Source: Candidatus Nanopelagicales bacterium (GTDB taxonomy: Bacteria; Actinomycetota; Actinomycetes; S36-B12; UBA10799). Taken from it: DNA of 6,512 nt. Made by a program: the position numbers and the translations under genes. This document shows, piece by piece, positions 5,884 through 6,512 of the stretch. The stretch lies in contig JALOLM010000130.1 in assembly GCA_025455985.1 (NCBI GenBank), positions 1 through 6,512 on the forward strand, in the 5' to 3' direction. A model generated the notes under the pieces. It did no database searches. It was given only the letters and a program-made list of their open reading frames with translations, and was not told the origin of the DNA. Position 1 is the stretch's first letter, and each line of letters starts with the position of its first letter.

Positions 5884-5889
5884 ACTGTA
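5884..5889 (-). promoter_or_regulatory. Candidate -10 box for a leaderless mRNA of the secreted protein
   Basis: TACAGT on the minus strand matches TANNNT and is followed by exactly 6 nt (TGTGGG) and the ATG at 5877. That puts +1 on the A of the start codon. No convincing -35 is seen, and the sequence before the ATG is only a weak ribosome site, which also favours leaderless translation. Confidence 0.5.
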
Positions 5890-5913
5890 GGTCGCCATCT
5901 GGGTGTGCGTGCC

Positions 5914-5919
5914 TAACAT
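5914..5919 (+). promoter_or_regulatory. Candidate -10 box for a leaderless sulfatase mRNA
   Basis: TAACAT matches TANNNT and is followed by 7 nt and the ATG at 5927. There is no purine-rich ribosome site between them, so a leaderless transcript would explain the arrangement. It mirrors the minus-strand box at 5884-5889, 24 bp away, within the 49-bp divergent spacer. Confidence 0.45.
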
Positions 5920-5926
5920 TGACCAC

Positions 5927-6512
5927 ATGCCCATCGCCGGTCCGCCGCCCCAACCGTCTCGTCGGGGATTCCTGGCCGGGATGGCCGGTGCCGTGGGCGC
6001 GCTGGGCCTGGGGGCGTGCGCGCAACCGGCTCAGCCCGGTGGCCTGCCGGTGGCGGTGCCGGTGACCAACCCCGACGGAGACCATCCGAATCTCGTGGTG
6101 GTCGTGAGCGATGACCATCGCTGGGACCACGTGAGCTACCACCCGGACCACCCGCCGTTCTTGAACACGCCCAACCTCGACCGCCTCGCCTCACAGGCGG
6201 TCGTAGGGACCAACGCTTTCGTGACCACCGCCCTTTGCAGCCCGTCGAGAGGCACCTTCCTGTCCGGGCAGTACGCCAGCCGCCACGGTGTGCAGAACAA
6301 CCTGACCGCCTGGAACCCGCAGACCGAGACTTTCTTCGAGCCGCTCATGGCCGCCGGGTACGACTGCGCCTTCATCGGCAAGTGGCACATGCCCGGGCAG
6401 TTGCCGAACCTGCGCGGGGTCGACACGTTCGTCACCTTCACCGCGGAGCAGGGACAGGGGCAGTACGTCGACTGTCCGCTGCTCATCGACGGGGTCATGA
6501 CTGAGCGCCCGG
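5927..6512 (+). CDS. Tat-exported lipoprotein sulfatase, type I (formylglycine), 5' part
   Basis: The first 195 codons of a sulfatase are present; the rest lies past the right edge. The N-terminus has a twin-arginine motif (SRRGFLAG, 11-18), a short hydrophobic stretch and a lipobox ending at Cys31 (LGAC, 28-31), so the enzyme should be exported folded by Tat and lipid-anchored outside the membrane. Residues 56-67 (LVVVVSDDHRWD) supply the metal-binding Asp pair (62-63). CSPSRGT (104-110) is the C-x-P-S-R core: Cys104 is converted to formylglycine by a formylglycine-generating enzyme, with Arg108 in the active site. HGVQNN (120-125) and GKWHMPG (151-157, Lys152 and His154) are further sulfate- and metal-site signatures of the alkaline phosphatase superfamily. 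The enzyme hydrolyses a sulfate ester (or sulfamate); the substrate cannot be told from this part. It is divergent from the secreted unknown gene. Confidence 0.93.
   Translation, partial: MPIAGPPPQPSRRGFLAGMAGAVGALGLGACAQPAQPGGLPVAVPVTNPDGDHPNLVVVVSDDHRWDHVSYHPDHPPFLNTPNLDRLASQAVVGTNAFVTTALCSPSRGTFLSGQYASRHGVQNNLTAWNPQTETFFEPLMAAGYDCAFIGKWHMPGQLPNLRGVDTFVTFTAEQGQGQYVDCPLLIDGVMTERP

Noticed and set aside
5878..5934. Longer N-terminus of the secreted protein from ATG 5934
   Set aside because: It would overlap the sulfatase start, put non-signal residues before a clean signal peptide, and lacks a ribosome site.
1..6512. CRISPR array, insertion sequence, tRNA/rRNA or phage genes
   Set aside because: No regularly spaced repeats, transposase motifs, cloverleaf or rRNA segments were seen on either strand.

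Overview
The window is GC-rich (roughly two thirds G+C by eye) and looks like the chromosome of an actinobacterium. Support comes from GTG starts, hairpin terminators without U-tracts, -10 boxes placed for leaderless mRNAs, a DUF6325/SHOCT gene pair and a secreted MPT70-like fasciclin protein. Genus cannot be told from this sequence. No transposase, phage gene, CRISPR array, tRNA or rRNA was seen.

Layout, left to right. (1) A minus-strand gene for a secreted single-domain fasciclin (FAS1) protein (1-732, open at the left edge). A possible SigK-type ECF sigma promoter lies at 790-818, and a hairpin sits inside its 3' end. (2) A minus-strand operon read from 3516 down to 930: a TetR regulator, a 14-TM DHA2-type MFS exporter overlapping it by 4 bases, and a small basic protein of unknown function. 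The operon ends at a long near-perfect palindrome (859-908). A tandem pair of palindromic operators covers its promoter and start codon, which suggests autoregulated drug or metabolite efflux. (3) An intergenic strip (3542-3704) with repeated GCGTACTTTT-type units, two of which form a terminator-like hairpin. (4) A tightly coupled minus-strand pair: a DUF6325 protein and an SHOCT-domain protein. (5) A minus-strand gene for a secreted six-cysteine protein of about 451 aa and unknown function. (6) A divergent plus-strand gene for a Tat-exported lipoprotein sulfatase of the cysteine (formylglycine) type, cut by the right edge.

How the genes may work together. The TetR-MFS-small-protein unit reads as a self-contained efflux operon. 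The DUF6325 and SHOCT genes are translationally coupled and probably act together, role unknown. The secreted unknown protein and the sulfatase share a 49-bp divergent promoter region in which each has a -10 box 6-7 nt before its start codon, so they may be expressed under related conditions at the cell envelope. Most of the window is ordinary. The points worth a second look are the regulatory architecture, the palindromic repeats and the uncharacterised secreted protein beside the sulfatase.
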